From assembly GCA_041392625.1 (NCBI GenBank), contig JAWKLR010000016.1, forward strand, positions 1 through 64,000: 64,000 bases of DNA, read 5' to 3'. Of the stretch, positions 1 through 9,291 are shown piece after piece (the stretch's first letter is position 1; every line of letters begins with the position of its first letter). Both the position numbers and the translations under genes were made by a program. Source of the DNA: M3007 sp041392625. Lineage in GTDB: Bacteria; Bacteroidota; Bacteroidia; Chitinophagales; Saprospiraceae. A model generated the notes under the pieces. The model searched no databases, was not told where the DNA came from, and saw only the letters and a list, made by a program, of their open reading frames with translations.

Positions 1-837
1 CTTGTTCGGGAAATGCCATTGGATGCACAGCACCGCCTTCAGGTGGAGAGTATTCAACTGCAAATCCGAAAAGATAAAGCGGAGGGCTTGCAACCATTTT
101 TAGTAATTGCCTCTGCCGGAACAACGGATACAGGAGCAATTGACCCACTTGCAGAAATTGCATCCCTGGCCCAAAAGGAGGGGCTTTGGTTTCACATTGA
201 TGCCGCCTATGGAGGGTTTTTCATGTTGCTCGATCAGATAAAACCGCTCTTTAAAGGGATAGAGCAAGCAGATTCCCTGGTGGTTGATCCGCACAAGGGT
301 TTGTTTCTTCCGTATGGAACCGGGGCGGTTTTGGTAAAAGACAAATCGGCTGTTTTACACTCCAATTACTACCGGGCAAATTATATGTTGGATGCCATTG
401 ACGACTCCTTGCCTGTGAACCCTGCTGATGTATCACCGGAGTTGACCAAGCATTTCAGAGGGCTCCGTATCTGGTTGCCCTTGCAACTGCATGGCATTGA
501 GCCTTTTCAGGCTTGTCTGGAAGAAAAAATCTACCTGACCCAGTATTTCCGGGAGGGCCTGGCCGACCTGGGCTTTGAATTGGGTCCAGAACCAGATTTA
601 ACGGTGAGTTATTTTTGGTATCCTGCCAAAGAAACGGATATCAATGTCTTCAACGAAGAATTGATGGCACGAATTCAAAAGGACGGTCGGGTGTTCCTGA
701 GTTCAACGCGATTGGATGGGAGATTTGTGATTCGAATGGCTATTCTTTCTTTCCGCACAAAGTTGGAAACTGTAGATCGTGCGCTGGATATGATTCGGGA
801 TATTTTAAATGAACTCAAAAAAGAGGGGCTGACTTAG
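1..837 (+). CDS. PLP-dependent group II decarboxylase, C-terminal part (cut by window start)
   Basis: The frame is open from base 1, so the true start lies upstream; the ATG at 13 is internal. About 278 residues are visible. The segment HIDAAYGGFF followed by VDPHKGLFLPYGTGAV is the core of the aromatic-amino-acid/glutamate decarboxylase family (fold type I PLP enzymes). The Asp of DAAYGG would contact the pyridine nitrogen, and the Lys of DPHKG would form the Schiff base. The family decarboxylates aromatic amino acids, glutamate or related substrates in the cytosol; the substrate cannot be told from this part. It ends 41 nt before the next gene. Group II decarboxylase is firm; the substrate is unknown. 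Confidence 0.85.
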   Translation, partial: LVREMPLDAQHRLQVESIQLQIRKDKAEGLQPFLVIASAGTTDTGAIDPLAEIASLAQKEGLWFHIDAAYGGFFMLLDQIKPLFKGIEQADSLVVDPHKGLFLPYGTGAVLVKDKSAVLHSNYYRANYMLDAIDDSLPVNPADVSPELTKHFRGLRIWLPLQLHGIEPFQACLEEKIYLTQYFREGLADLGFELGPEPDLTVSYFWYPAKETDINVFNEELMARIQKDGRVFLSSTRLDGRFVIRMAILSFRTKLETVDRALDMIRDILNELKKEGLT

Positions 838-847
838 CGCTTGTTTG

Positions 848-855
848 TACCTTTG
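848..855 (+). promoter_or_regulatory. Bacteroidota -7 promoter element (TACCTTTG) before the GT39-like gene
   Basis: TACCTTTG matches the TAnnTTTG consensus and lies 23 nt before the ATG at 879, so the transcript would have a very short leader. No clear TTG is seen at the expected -33 distance, so this is a one-element match. Confidence 0.5.
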
Positions 856-878
856 CCGACCAAACAGACTTCCCTGGC

Positions 879-2300
879 ATGATTGATTGGAAAAACATTC
901 CAAATAAATACATATTCCTTGCATTCACGTTTTTAGCTCTTGCACTCCGAAGCCTGTCTTTTTTCTACAGTGTAATTGATGCAGATGAGTCGACCTATCT
1001 GGTAATAGCACAGGAAATACTCCAGGGGAAGCAGTACTATACAGACGTGTGGGACACCAAACCCATTGGAATCTTCGGCATATTTGCCGCCACCTTGTAT
1101 GTTTTTGGAAAATCCATTTGGGCTGTTCGGCTTCTGGCAACGTTATTCCTGGCAGGCACTGCATATTTTATATTCAGAGCAATAGAACGCTGGGGATACC
1201 CCAGAAAAAATGCGCTTATTGGTGGGCTGGCATATCTCCTGATGGGCTCCATGCACAAATGGAATTTCCCAGCAAATACGGAGTTGTTTTTCAATTTTTT
1301 TACCGCCCTTTCTCTCTTTCTTTTGCTTGGCAAGGGAGGTAAACCCAAACTGTTTTGGTCTGGTTTGTCCCTGGGCATCGGCTTCATCATCAAGTATTTT
1401 GTACTCTTTGATTTCATCGCATTTGCCTTGTATTTTGGATTCGGAATCTTCTTGAAAAAACAGCCTGGAAACTGGAAAGGGCTGCTTCTCAACTGGGTTT
1501 TGATGGGACTTGGGTTCGTGCTTCCTTTTGGGCTGGTCTTTGCATATTATTATTTTTATGGACCATTTGAGGCCTTTCGGTTTACCACATTTGAATTGCC
1601 CGGCCGGTACCCGTCGCGTTTCCTACCCTTGGATGCGCTTAACTTCTTTTTGGGCTTTGCCCTCATTTATCTCCCCTTTGTCATCGGATTCTGGGATACC
1701 TTATTACATGGAAAAGACAAAGCGCTCCGCCAGTTTGGTGGACTGTGGATTGGTCTGGTGTGGATTATGGTACTCCTGCCTGGCAAGCACTTTTTGCATT
1801 ACTATTTTCAATTGCTGATCCCCACAGCCTTCGTATTAGGCGGGCTTTGGAGTTCGGAGTCACGTTTTTCTGATGCGGTAAAAAAGTGGAAAAAGCCAAT
1901 CTTTACCGCTCTTCTTGGTTTGTTTTTGATTTGGAATATATCCTTTCAAGTCCGGCGCTTTGTATGGCGTACGGATCAGCAACGTGCTGTTGCCACCTAT
2001 CTGGAGAACCACATGCAGGAAGATGAATCGCTTTACTGCAATTCAAGTGTAATCATTTATTTTCTCGCCAATCGGCCGCCTATGGGAAAATACGTTCATG
2101 CCTCTTTGCTTACCAAACCAGACCACCAGGCTGCAGTCGGCCTTGATCCGGACCGGGAATTCCAGGATGTGATTGATAAAAAGCCGAATTATCTTGTGAT
2201 TGAAAATACACCACCGAAACAATTGGAACCTTACTTGCAAAACCAATGCAACGTAATTCATACGGTAGGTGAGCACTTCGCTATATACAAACGGAAGTAG
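879..2300 (+). CDS. ArnT/PMT-like (GT39 family) membrane glycosyltransferase
   Basis: A 473-residue polytopic membrane protein with about ten hydrophobic segments and a soluble C-terminal tail. After the first membrane helix comes DADESTY, the acidic motif in the first periplasmic loop of GT39/GT83 (GT-C fold) enzymes, which move a sugar from a polyprenyl-phosphate donor. The following stretch with DVWDTKPIG fits the dolichyl-phosphate-mannose-transferase-like pattern. The acceptor (protein, lipid or polysaccharide) cannot be told. A -7 element lies just upstream, and a DUF998-like gene follows after 28 nt and may be co-transcribed. Family is firm at clan level; substrate is open. Confidence 0.78.
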   Translation: MIDWKNIPNKYIFLAFTFLALALRSLSFFYSVIDADESTYLVIAQEILQGKQYYTDVWDTKPIGIFGIFAATLYVFGKSIWAVRLLATLFLAGTAYFIFRAIERWGYPRKNALIGGLAYLLMGSMHKWNFPANTELFFNFFTALSLFLLLGKGGKPKLFWSGLSLGIGFIIKYFVLFDFIAFALYFGFGIFLKKQPGNWKGLLLNWVLMGLGFVLPFGLVFAYYYFYGPFEAFRFTTFELPGRYPSRFLPLDALNFFLGFALIYLPFVIGFWDTLLHGKDKALRQFGGLWIGLVWIMVLLPGKHFLHYYFQLLIPTAFVLGGLWSSESRFSDAVKKWKKPIFTALLGLFLIWNISFQVRRFVWRTDQQRAVATYLENHMQEDESLYCNSSVIIYFLANRPPMGKYVHASLLTKPDHQAAVGLDPDREFQDVIDKKPNYLVIENTPPKQLEPYLQNQCNVIHTVGEHFAIYKRK

Positions 2301-2328
2301 AACCCGTTTTTAAAAGCATGTTTGGCCT

Positions 2329-2865
2329 ATGTTCATTGCCACATTCATTTCGCTGTACCTCGTAGTTTCCATTATTTATTATGGCAATAAAAAGGAGGAT
2401 TACAGCCATGTCCGACATACAATTAGTGAGTTGGGGGAAGTAACTACACCCAATTCCACAATTATAAACTGGTCTGTGTTCTTTCCAGTAGGTTTGTGCC
2501 TCATTGGCTTGCCCTTCCTCAGTCCTATGCCACAAAACCTCATGGGCCTGTCCCTGAGTTTGGGCTTTGGTTACCTGATCGGCGCTGTATTTCCATGTGA
2601 CGAAGGAAGTCCTATGTCGGGTTCCTTGCGACAACAAATCCACAACCTCGGAGCCGGAATTCAATATTTTGGGAGTGTTTATTTTTTGCGGGAGACCGGT
2701 CAAATCCCCGGACTGGAGTCAATGGGCTATGTAGCCATTCTGGTGTTCATGGGCGCAGTAATTTTATCTATATCCTCCTTCAACGCAGTTCGTGGACTAC
2801 TGCAACGAATTGTTGAACTCCTTTTGTTCGGAAGCCTGCTTTACCTATTAAAGTTGATCCAATAA
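2329..2865 (+). CDS. DUF998-like small integral membrane protein
   Basis: 178 residues with about five to six predicted membrane helices. The N-terminal SHVRHTISELGE after the first helix is typical of DUF998 proteins, where a conserved segment near S-x-x-x-ISELG precedes the second helix; no function is established for the family. It follows the glycosyltransferase by 28 nt on the same strand. It ends just before the heptamer inverted repeat, which probably separates it from the convergent VWA gene. Confidence 0.65.
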   Translation: MFIATFISLYLVVSIIYYGNKKEDYSHVRHTISELGEVTTPNSTIINWSVFFPVGLCLIGLPFLSPMPQNLMGLSLSLGFGYLIGAVFPCDEGSPMSGSLRQQIHNLGAGIQYFGSVYFLRETGQIPGLESMGYVAILVFMGAVILSISSFNAVRGLLQRIVELLLFGSLLYLLKLIQ

Positions 2866-2871
2866 GTATTT

Positions 2872-2946
2872 CAGTAGGCAGTAGGCAGTAGTCAGAATTT
2901 GATTATTTTAAAAAAACTGACGACTGACGACTGACTACTGCCTACT
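2872..2946. repeat. Inverted repeat built of tandem heptamers between convergent genes
   Basis: The left arm (2872-2895) is CAGTAGG twice, CAGTAGT, then CAG. The right arm (2916-2946) is ACTGACG twice, ACTGACT, ACTGCCT, ACT. Bases 2880-2895 and 2931-2946 are perfect 16-bp inverted repeats around a 35-nt AT-rich loop. It lies exactly between the convergent DUF998 and VWA genes, so it could end transcription on both strands, but it lacks a classic U-tract. Confidence 0.8.
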
Positions 2947-2967
2947 AATTTCATCAATACTTGATGG

Positions 2968-4878
2968 TTAGTCACATACGGAGATAGACCCATTGATGCA
3001 GCGCATCACATTGAGCCAGTCTTGCATGAATGGTTGCACGGTTACGTTACCCAAGGTTGAGTTGGTTACGCGCAGGAACTCATTTACATCGGCATTTGGA
3101 GCCAGGTTTTGATTCACCATTGCTGGAATAGTGCATCCAAACGTGTTTACTTTTCTGGTTCCAAATTCTGGCTTAAGTTTTACCAAAATGGACATTTTGA
3201 TTGCCTCGCCCAAGAGTGGGTTCACGATGCGCCCGCCCTCGGTCATTTGATTTGGTGCAACGGAGCAATCGGTTCCAACTACCAGATTTTTGAATGCCAA
3301 GGTCTTGGGTTCCGTGCCGCTTGCCGGGAGCCAATTTACAATGCAATTGCCTCTTCCGGCAGGGATTTCAATGGTACTGCTGGTTAGTCCCAGTTTGATG
3401 GGCAAAGCGCCTTCAATAACCGGAGCAGTATTCTTTGTAATCCGTTGAACACAATTGCTGACATTGCGGCAATTGTCGGTTGCAGTCCAGGTACGCTCCA
3501 TGGTACACAACCACTCGCAATCACCTGAAACAAAACGGTCGGTATTTGCAAGGCTGACATCGATATCGCAATTGTCGGTTGCGGTTGCAGAACCTGTGGC
3601 AGCTACCGACATGTCACAATCGACAGTGATATCTGCAGGACAGGTGATGACAGGTGGAGTGATATCTTCCCGATGAATGGTATACCGGCAAGTCGAGGTA
3701 TTTCCGCTGTCGTCCGTTACAGTCCAGGTACGGATCACAGTAGATTCATTTGCGCAGCTTCCAGGCAGGGTTTGATCCGAAAAGTTCGTACTTGAAACAA
3801 CACAATTATCCAGGGTAATTGGTTCTCCGATTGAGGCTGGCTCAAGAGAGGCTTCGCAGTTGACTGTAATATCCGATGGACAGTCTATTTGTGGTGCCTC
3901 AAAATCATTTACCATGATCCTGAATGTACAGCTTGATGACAGACCAATGTGGTCCGTGGCCCGGAAGGTAACGGTAGTTTGTCCAACCGGGAAAAAACTG
4001 CCGGAAGCCGGTGTGCTGGATGAATTGGCGATAGAACAATTATCACTGGCACTTGGGTTAAATGCAATTACGGCTCCACACTGCCCCATGTCGTTGGTGC
4101 GAACAATGTTTCCGGGACAGGTAACGCTTGGTGCCTGACGATCAATTTGCGAGTTAGCCAGGTCAATCAGCGCCTGGGAGAGGTTGTTAATGGTCTGCAG
4201 AGTCCAATCGGCTCCCTGTGACAGCGATTTGGGGTTGTTCAATTCATCCGGCCCGGAAAGCATCTTGATATTTAACTCAGAAATATCTCTCCCCAAACCC
4301 ATTCCAAAGATGTAGGTACCGGAACATTTAATTGCATTGGCAACACTACGCCATTGTTCCGGATTCACGGATGGAACCGGATTTCCGTCGGTAATAAAAA
4401 ACAAAATATCAACATCCGAAATAGTTCGTGCGGTGTTAAGTGCCGCCGTAAAATTGGTTTGTCCATTTGGACTGTAGCCGTTGTTTAGGTAGGAGTTTAC
4501 CGCAGAGATAAAACCAGAGTTTGCAACATCCGTCATGTTCATTCCGATTTGGGCGCTGCTTGAGAATTCAACAATACCCATCTGAACTTCGCCTGTTCCG
4601 GACACATTAGATGAAAGGGTGGTAGCAAACCCACGAACAGCATTGATAAACTGACCTCTGACAGGCTGCATAGATCCCGATTCATCCAGAACCAATAAGA
4701 CCCTAAAAGCCCCGGATCCGGGAGGAAGACAACCTGGGAATTCAGGATTTGTAGTGACTCTCCCATTTTGGGATGGGCATGGAGTCTGGCTCTGGGCAAT
4801 TGGTACGCACAAAACTGAGAGTGCAAGAATCAGAATGCTTAAAGCCTTCCCGTGAACGTTTGATTGGAAAATTTTCAT
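2968..4878 (-). CDS. Secreted VWA-domain protein with HYR-type repeats
   Basis: 636 residues. An N-terminal signal peptide ends near IAQSQ. A von Willebrand factor A domain (about residues 58-240) carries the MIDAS motif DESGS, expected to bind a metal ion and a protein ligand. Then come roughly three Cys-rich HYR-like modules with repeated TCP and DNC motifs (about 250-480), of the kind seen in Bacteroidota adhesins. The final about 150 residues are not recognised. The end, at ISVCD, does not look like a standard type A sorting tail, so the export route past the outer membrane is unclear. Likely an adhesion or surface-structure protein. A 415-nt non-coding region lies upstream. Confidence 0.82.
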   Translation of the reverse strand: MKIFQSNVHGKALSILILALSVLCVPIAQSQTPCPSQNGRVTTNPEFPGCLPPGSGAFRVLLVLDESGSMQPVRGQFINAVRGFATTLSSNVSGTGEVQMGIVEFSSSAQIGMNMTDVANSGFISAVNSYLNNGYSPNGQTNFTAALNTARTISDVDILFFITDGNPVPSVNPEQWRSVANAIKCSGTYIFGMGLGRDISELNIKMLSGPDELNNPKSLSQGADWTLQTINNLSQALIDLANSQIDRQAPSVTCPGNIVRTNDMGQCGAVIAFNPSASDNCSIANSSSTPASGSFFPVGQTTVTFRATDHIGLSSSCTFRIMVNDFEAPQIDCPSDITVNCEASLEPASIGEPITLDNCVVSSTNFSDQTLPGSCANESTVIRTWTVTDDSGNTSTCRYTIHREDITPPVITCPADITVDCDMSVAATGSATATDNCDIDVSLANTDRFVSGDCEWLCTMERTWTATDNCRNVSNCVQRITKNTAPVIEGALPIKLGLTSSTIEIPAGRGNCIVNWLPASGTEPKTLAFKNLVVGTDCSVAPNQMTEGGRIVNPLLGEAIKMSILVKLKPEFGTRKVNTFGCTIPAMVNQNLAPNADVNEFLRVTNSTLGNVTVQPFMQDWLNVMRCINGSISVCD

Positions 4879-5293
4879 AGTGTATACATTTGGTTAAAAA
4901 AATGGTTTAGCAACCGGGGTTTCTTGGGTTACAAAACACGTATCCATCAGACTCAAAATGCGAGCTGAATGGAATAAAAAAAATCCATACCTGCTAAAAA
5001 GCAGGTACTGCGGATTGAACAAATAAATACCTAATGATTAATGCACAAGCGTGCCAGAGTATGAACAGTGAGGCAGCAAATAAGGCAAAAATGAATCGCG
5101 GAAATGGTATGTGCGGATAAAGGGATTATCCTGCTGCCCTACAATACAAGTGTATTATGCTGCAAATATATACAGTATATTTTACAAATATTCAATATCT
5201 TCAAATAATAATCTGAAAACACAATAATATTCAGCACAAAACCAACCAAAGGGAAACTACTTCCTGATTCTAATTTTTTACTCGGTTAACGAC
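4879..5293. other. Gene-free spacer between arginase and the VWA gene
   Basis: 415 nt without a credible gene. It is AT-rich, especially 5140-5230. On the minus strand, 5163-5170 reads TATATTTG, a match to the -7 promoter consensus, with a TTG 22 nt further upstream, slightly beyond the usual spacing. If real it would give the VWA transcript a leader of about 280 nt. No terminator hairpin is evident after the arginase stop. Confidence 0.4.
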
Positions 5294-6247
5294 TCATCGG
5301 AGCAAGGGTTTTGAAACCGAATCCAGCACTTCAAAGGCGGTCTCAGCCATTTTATTTCCTTTCATATCCAGCAGTGGGTTTACTTCTACCAGTTCCAGAC
5401 AAACTACCTTACCGTGTGCTATGATCCGGTTAATGATGTCTATGACTTCATACTGATCAAACCCTTTGGGTACCGGAGTACCGGTGCCATAAGAAATCAT
5501 ATCACAGTCCAGACTGTCCACGTCAAAGGATATATACACCATATCACAGGCATCCAACTGCTGGATGGCCTCAGTGACGCATTGTTCCAAGCCACGGAAA
5601 CGAACTTCCTCGGTTTTGAAATTCCTAATTTTCAAGCGGGCAATAAGATCATCTTCTGGTTCTTCTGTATCGCGGACACCGAAATACACAATGTTTTCCG
5701 GATTGACTTTTGGTCCGGGACTGCCAATATTTTTCATTCGCTCCCACTGTTCCCGGGTTTCTTTCGTTACCTCATTGATCTGACATGGGATATTGTCTTC
5801 GCCCATCGCCGCAGCAAGAGGCATCCCGTGGATGTTTCCGGAAGGAGTAGTGTAGGGTGAGTGCAGGTCAGCATGCGCATCAATCCATACAACACCAAGA
5901 CAGGTATCCGGTCGGTGGGCTTTGATTCCGCTGATAGTGCCAAGTGCAGAAGAGTGATCCCCTGAAAGTACTATGGGAAATTCACCGGCATTCAGACTGG
6001 TTTGAACAGCCTCAGCGAGGCGTTCGCATTGCTCAACAACATGCCGCACACGTTTGGCAGAGCGGTTTTTCACCTTGTTGTAAATGGACTCATTGGAAGT
6101 CTCTACATCAAAGTGGGGTAAGCGATTAAAGAAATCGCTGTTTCGGTTAATTGCAGCAATTTCAATGGCATCAATTCCAATATCGGCTCCACGCGTTCCG
6201 GCACCAATGTCCGACCGGTTTTTGATGATCTTGACAGGTTTCTTCAT
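5294..6247 (-). CDS. rocF: Arginase family enzyme, probably arginase
   Basis: 317 residues, normal for bacterial arginase, which hydrolyses L-arginine to ornithine and urea in the cytosol. All manganese-ligand motifs are visible: GDHS (His98), DAHADLH (Asp123, His125, Asp127) and SFDVDSLD (Asp242, Asp244). GTGTPVPKG and LELVEVNP near the C-terminus are typical of arginase rather than agmatinase. The usual DP after the SFDVDSLD motif is replaced by DCDM, a modest deviation. It is monocistronic by spacing. One copy of the inverted-repeat family lies between it and nhaC. Formiminoglutamase is a less likely alternative. Confidence 0.85.
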   Translation of the reverse strand: MKKPVKIIKNRSDIGAGTRGADIGIDAIEIAAINRNSDFFNRLPHFDVETSNESIYNKVKNRSAKRVRHVVEQCERLAEAVQTSLNAGEFPIVLSGDHSSALGTISGIKAHRPDTCLGVVWIDAHADLHSPYTTPSGNIHGMPLAAAMGEDNIPCQINEVTKETREQWERMKNIGSPGPKVNPENIVYFGVRDTEEPEDDLIARLKIRNFKTEEVRFRGLEQCVTEAIQQLDACDMVYISFDVDSLDCDMISYGTGTPVPKGFDQYEVIDIINRIIAHGKVVCLELVEVNPLLDMKGNKMAETAFEVLDSVSKPLLR

Positions 6248-6350
6248 TTTTGGTTACAAAATTTGGCTAGGTAAAGGACGGGCTAAATCTTTTTGAACGG
6301 ATATTAAGAGCAAGGGCTTAAAACGCACCTCAATTTCCGGTTTAAGTGCC

Positions 6351-6396
6351 TGTTTGGGATTTTGGTTTGAGGCAAAAGCGAGCAAATTCCCAAACA
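6351..6396. repeat. Inverted repeat, copy A of a three-copy 3'-end family
   Basis: Arms TGTTTGGGATTTTG (6351-6364) and CAAATTCCCAAACA (6383-6396) pair at 13 of 14 positions. It starts 11 nt past the stop of the leftward nhaC gene. Related copies are at 37178-37235 and 60155-60199, also just past leftward stop codons. Confidence 0.75.
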
Positions 6397-6407
6397 AGCT
6401 TCAAGAT

Positions 6408-7862
6408 TTATTCGCTTTTTTTCAACTCGCGAATTTTAATATGAAAGGCCGCAAAGAGCAGCGTCATGAACGGACTTAAGTAATTAAAAACGGCATAAAT
6501 AAAATACTCATACACCGAAACACCCAGCACACCAGACTGGTAAGCACCACAGGTATTCCATGGAACCAAGGCAGAGGTCACCGTGCCACTGTCTTCCAGC
6601 GTACGGCTCAGGTTTTCCGGAGCAAGGCCTCTTTTCTCATAGGCTTTTGCAAACATTTTACCAGGCACAACAATGGCAAGGTACTGGTCTGATGCGGTGA
6701 TATTAATAGCCAGACAACTTGCAACGGTACTTGCAAACAAGCCAAAAACAGAATGTGCCATATTGAGCAAGGCGGTACTGATTCGAGCCAATGCGCCAAT
6801 TGCGTCCATAACACCTCCGAATACCAACGCACACATGATCAACCAGATAGTTCCCATCATGCCCGACATGCCGCCGGAAGAGAACAGATCATTCAAGGCG
6901 GCATTTTCAGTTTCGATTGAAACCCCTTCTGTCATTGCAATCATAGTGCCTTTGTAGGCACTGAACAGGTTTAGGGAACCTGCTTCTGTAATATTTTTCA
7001 CTACCTCGGGCTGAAAGATGATTGCAAACAGCGAACCCAACAAAGCACCTACCAGGAGCGCAATAATTGGCTTTGTTTTCCGAATAATGAGAAAAATCAC
7101 CACCCCCGGCACGAGGAACAACCAACCTGAAATATTGAAACTGCCCTTAATCCCGGATAAAATAGCACTGGTATCAGCAGCACCACTTGTATCCTGGCCA
7201 AGATTGAGAAAAACAAACACCAATACGGTAATAATGATGGTTGGCACGGTAGTGTACGCCATGTAGCGAATGTGCGTAAACAATTCGCTGCCGGCCATTG
7301 CCGGTGCCAGATTAGTCGTATCGGACAAGGGCGACATCTTATCGCCAAAATAGGCTCCAGACACCACCGCACCTGCAACCATACCGGCCGGCATTCCCAG
7401 TGCGGAACCAATACCAACCATGGCAATACCTACTGTGGCTGAGGTAGTCCAGGAACTGCCGGTTGCCAGGGAAATAATCGCAGAAATAATTACAGTTGCA
7501 GGAAGAAAAATACTTGGATGCAATATTTGGAGACCATAATAGATCATTGCCGGAATGACACCGCTGATCAGCCAGGAACCTGCAAGGGCACCTACCATCA
7601 GCAAGATAAGAATGGCACTGGAGGTAGACTTAAAGTTGCTTCCAACTTCCTCCAACATGTGGTCATAACTCACTTTGTTGTAAAAGCCAACAATGGCTGC
7701 TACAGAAGCACCAATGAGCAGGATAAACTGATTGGAGCCACTCAATGCATCGTCGCCAAAAACGAATACATTGTATGCAAGCAGACCGATTAAAACAAAG
7801 ACCGGGATCAGGGCTTCCCAGATATTGAGTTCCTTATTGGTATCAAACGTTTTATTTTCCAT
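6408..7862 (-). CDS. nhaC: NhaC-family Na+/H+ antiporter
   Basis: 484 residues with about 12 hydrophobic helices, the normal size for NhaC. Recognisable family segments include the GSSWTTSATVGIAMVGIG stretch, GAYFGDKMSPLSDTTNLAP, and a C-terminal VPWNTCGAYQSGVLGV. The DKMSPLSDT motif is characteristic of NhaC antiporters. These exchange external protons for cytosolic sodium, or in some members couple to malate-lactate exchange, which cannot be excluded. The gene stands alone, divergent from the DUF427 gene. A possible -7 element (TACATTTG, 7867-7874, minus strand) lies only 4 nt before the start and lacks a -33 partner. Confidence 0.85.
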   Translation of the reverse strand: MENKTFDTNKELNIWEALIPVFVLIGLLAYNVFVFGDDALSGSNQFILLIGASVAAIVGFYNKVSYDHMLEEVGSNFKSTSSAILILLMVGALAGSWLISGVIPAMIYYGLQILHPSIFLPATVIISAIISLATGSSWTTSATVGIAMVGIGSALGMPAGMVAGAVVSGAYFGDKMSPLSDTTNLAPAMAGSELFTHIRYMAYTTVPTIIITVLVFVFLNLGQDTSGAADTSAILSGIKGSFNISGWLFLVPGVVIFLIIRKTKPIIALLVGALLGSLFAIIFQPEVVKNITEAGSLNLFSAYKGTMIAMTEGVSIETENAALNDLFSSGGMSGMMGTIWLIMCALVFGGVMDAIGALARISTALLNMAHSVFGLFASTVASCLAINITASDQYLAIVVPGKMFAKAYEKRGLAPENLSRTLEDSGTVTSALVPWNTCGAYQSGVLGVSVYEYFIYAVFNYLSPFMTLLFAAFHIKIRELKKSE

Positions 7863-8026
7863 GAAACAAATGTAGTAAAACCAATGAATCTACCCAGTAG
7901 AGAGGGCAGAACAAATTACACTCCAGAAGTTGTTTATTCCTTTATGCCCTACCCCATCCAGTTACAATTCACCCTCAACAATTCCATTATTGCCGTGTTG
8001 TAAGAAAACAAAAACAATTTCCTGTT

Positions 8027-8317
8027 ATGAAAAAACAAGCAATTTGGAACGGAGTGGTTCTGGCAGAAAGCGATGATTTGGTAAACATCGAAAACAACTA
8101 TTACTTCCCGGAATCCAGTTTAACAAAAAACTATTTTAAACCAAGTTCCACAGAAACAGTTTGTCCGTGGAAAGGAACGGCCAACTATTATTCAATTGAA
8201 GTTGATGGCCAAACCAATCCTGATGCAGCTTGGTATTATGCAACTCCCAAGGAGGCTGCCAAGGCCATAGAGGGCCGCGTTGCATTTTGGAAAGGAGTTG
8301 AAGTAGTAGATGCGTAA
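8027..8317 (+). CDS. DUF427 domain protein
   Basis: 96 residues forming a single DUF427 domain. Diagnostic parts are the N-terminal AIWNGVVLAESDD, the YYFPESSL segment, and VCPWKGTANYYS followed by AWYYATPKEAA. The domain is small, cytosolic and widespread, without an established enzymatic role; the conserved Cys-Pro-Trp-Lys-Gly segment suggests a binding site (inference). No signal peptide. The gene has its own strong terminator shared with the convergent gene at 8425. Confidence 0.88.
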   Translation: MKKQAIWNGVVLAESDDLVNIENNYYFPESSLTKNYFKPSSTETVCPWKGTANYYSIEVDGQTNPDAAWYYATPKEAAKAIEGRVAFWKGVEVVDA

Positions 8318-8359
8318 ACAGGTGTAATAGCAGGCGCGCGTTTAGTATTTATTGTAAAA

Positions 8360-8402
8360 AAAACACCCCATCGATTCAGTGTAATGCGATGGGGTGTTTT
8401 TC
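8360..8402. terminator. Bidirectional intrinsic terminator
   Basis: A 14-bp perfect stem (8360-8373 with 8387-8400, core CACCCCATCG) is flanked by A and T runs on both sides. It lies between the convergent DUF427 gene and the membrane-protein gene at 8425. Confidence 0.9.
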
Positions 8403-8424
8403 ATTCATTTGCTCGCGTTCTCTA

Positions 8425-9216
8425 TTATTCAGTTGGAGCAAAGTGGTCTAAAATTCGGTCTTCGGCATTGTCATCTTCCTCCGACAAAAGTTCGGTCACA
8501 TCGGCAAATGCAGCATATTGCATACAAATCATCGCCGGATAGGTGAACAAAAGACCAATAAACAGCAGCAAGATTCCCAGTGAACCAATAATTCCTGCTA
8601 CAATTATGAAAGCCAGGAAAATCCAGAAGTTTCTTCCGATCAATTTACGGCTTGCCACCATGGCATCCCAGGGGCGCATGTTGTAAAACCAAACCAATTG
8701 AGGTGCCCACATAAAGGAAACTCCAAAATACATCGCAGGGATCATACAGATAAACATAGTGATCACAGCTGTTCCCATACCGGAATAATCGACATCACCA
8801 TATGCGCCACCATAGGTATCCATCATAGTGAATGTAGAGAACCCAAGCACTAACACGGCAGGAATAACACATGCAGCAACAATCAAGGCTGTTAGAAGCA
8901 TTGTAACAAAAAGATCCCCCAGTTTATCCGTCCCTTTAAAGAAATCGTTGAAACTGGGTTCTTCACCTTTATCCAATCGGTGTGCCACATGAAATGGCCC
9001 GATGGAAAGTGCAGGTGTTAACACCCAGAGCGCCAAAGCACCGATAAACGGGATAATGCCCACGATAAGGGAACCAATTGAAATCAGCAAAAAGAATGCA
9101 ATGTAGCCTCCCAGGTTCTTTTGTACCAGATTGAAGCCTTTGCTGATGTAATCACCGAAGTTAAACTCGTACCCTTCGTCGATTATTCGCTGAATTTTGT
9201 GTGGATAGTCTGCCAT
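8425..9216 (-). CDS. Integral membrane protein of unknown function (about six helices)
   Basis: 263 residues. A short cytosolic N-terminus contains EFNFGDYISKGFNL, followed by about six hydrophobic helices. Between helices are a PFHVAHRLDKGEEPSFNDFFKG segment split by polar residues and a MRPWDAMVASRKLIGRNFW segment, which resemble glycerophosphodiesterase-membrane-domain or DUF975-like proteins that often carry paired helices with an FxxxF amphipathic stretch. It ends in an acidic tail (EEDDNAED). No catalytic motif is seen. It lies upstream of nothing on its strand except the terminator; ettA is 75 nt behind it on the same strand. Function unknown. Confidence 0.6.
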   Translation of the reverse strand: MADYPHKIQRIIDEGYEFNFGDYISKGFNLVQKNLGGYIAFFLLISIGSLIVGIIPFIGALALWVLTPALSIGPFHVAHRLDKGEEPSFNDFFKGTDKLGDLFVTMLLTALIVAACVIPAVLVLGFSTFTMMDTYGGAYGDVDYSGMGTAVITMFICMIPAMYFGVSFMWAPQLVWFYNMRPWDAMVASRKLIGRNFWIFLAFIIVAGIIGSLGILLLFIGLLFTYPAMICMQYAAFADVTELLSEEDDNAEDRILDHFAPTE

Positions 9217-9291
9217 AAAAAACGTTTTAAAAATGGTTTTGGTTGTTTATTGAAATTCCGATTCGTTCGAGAAGAATCGTGCTAAAATCCA

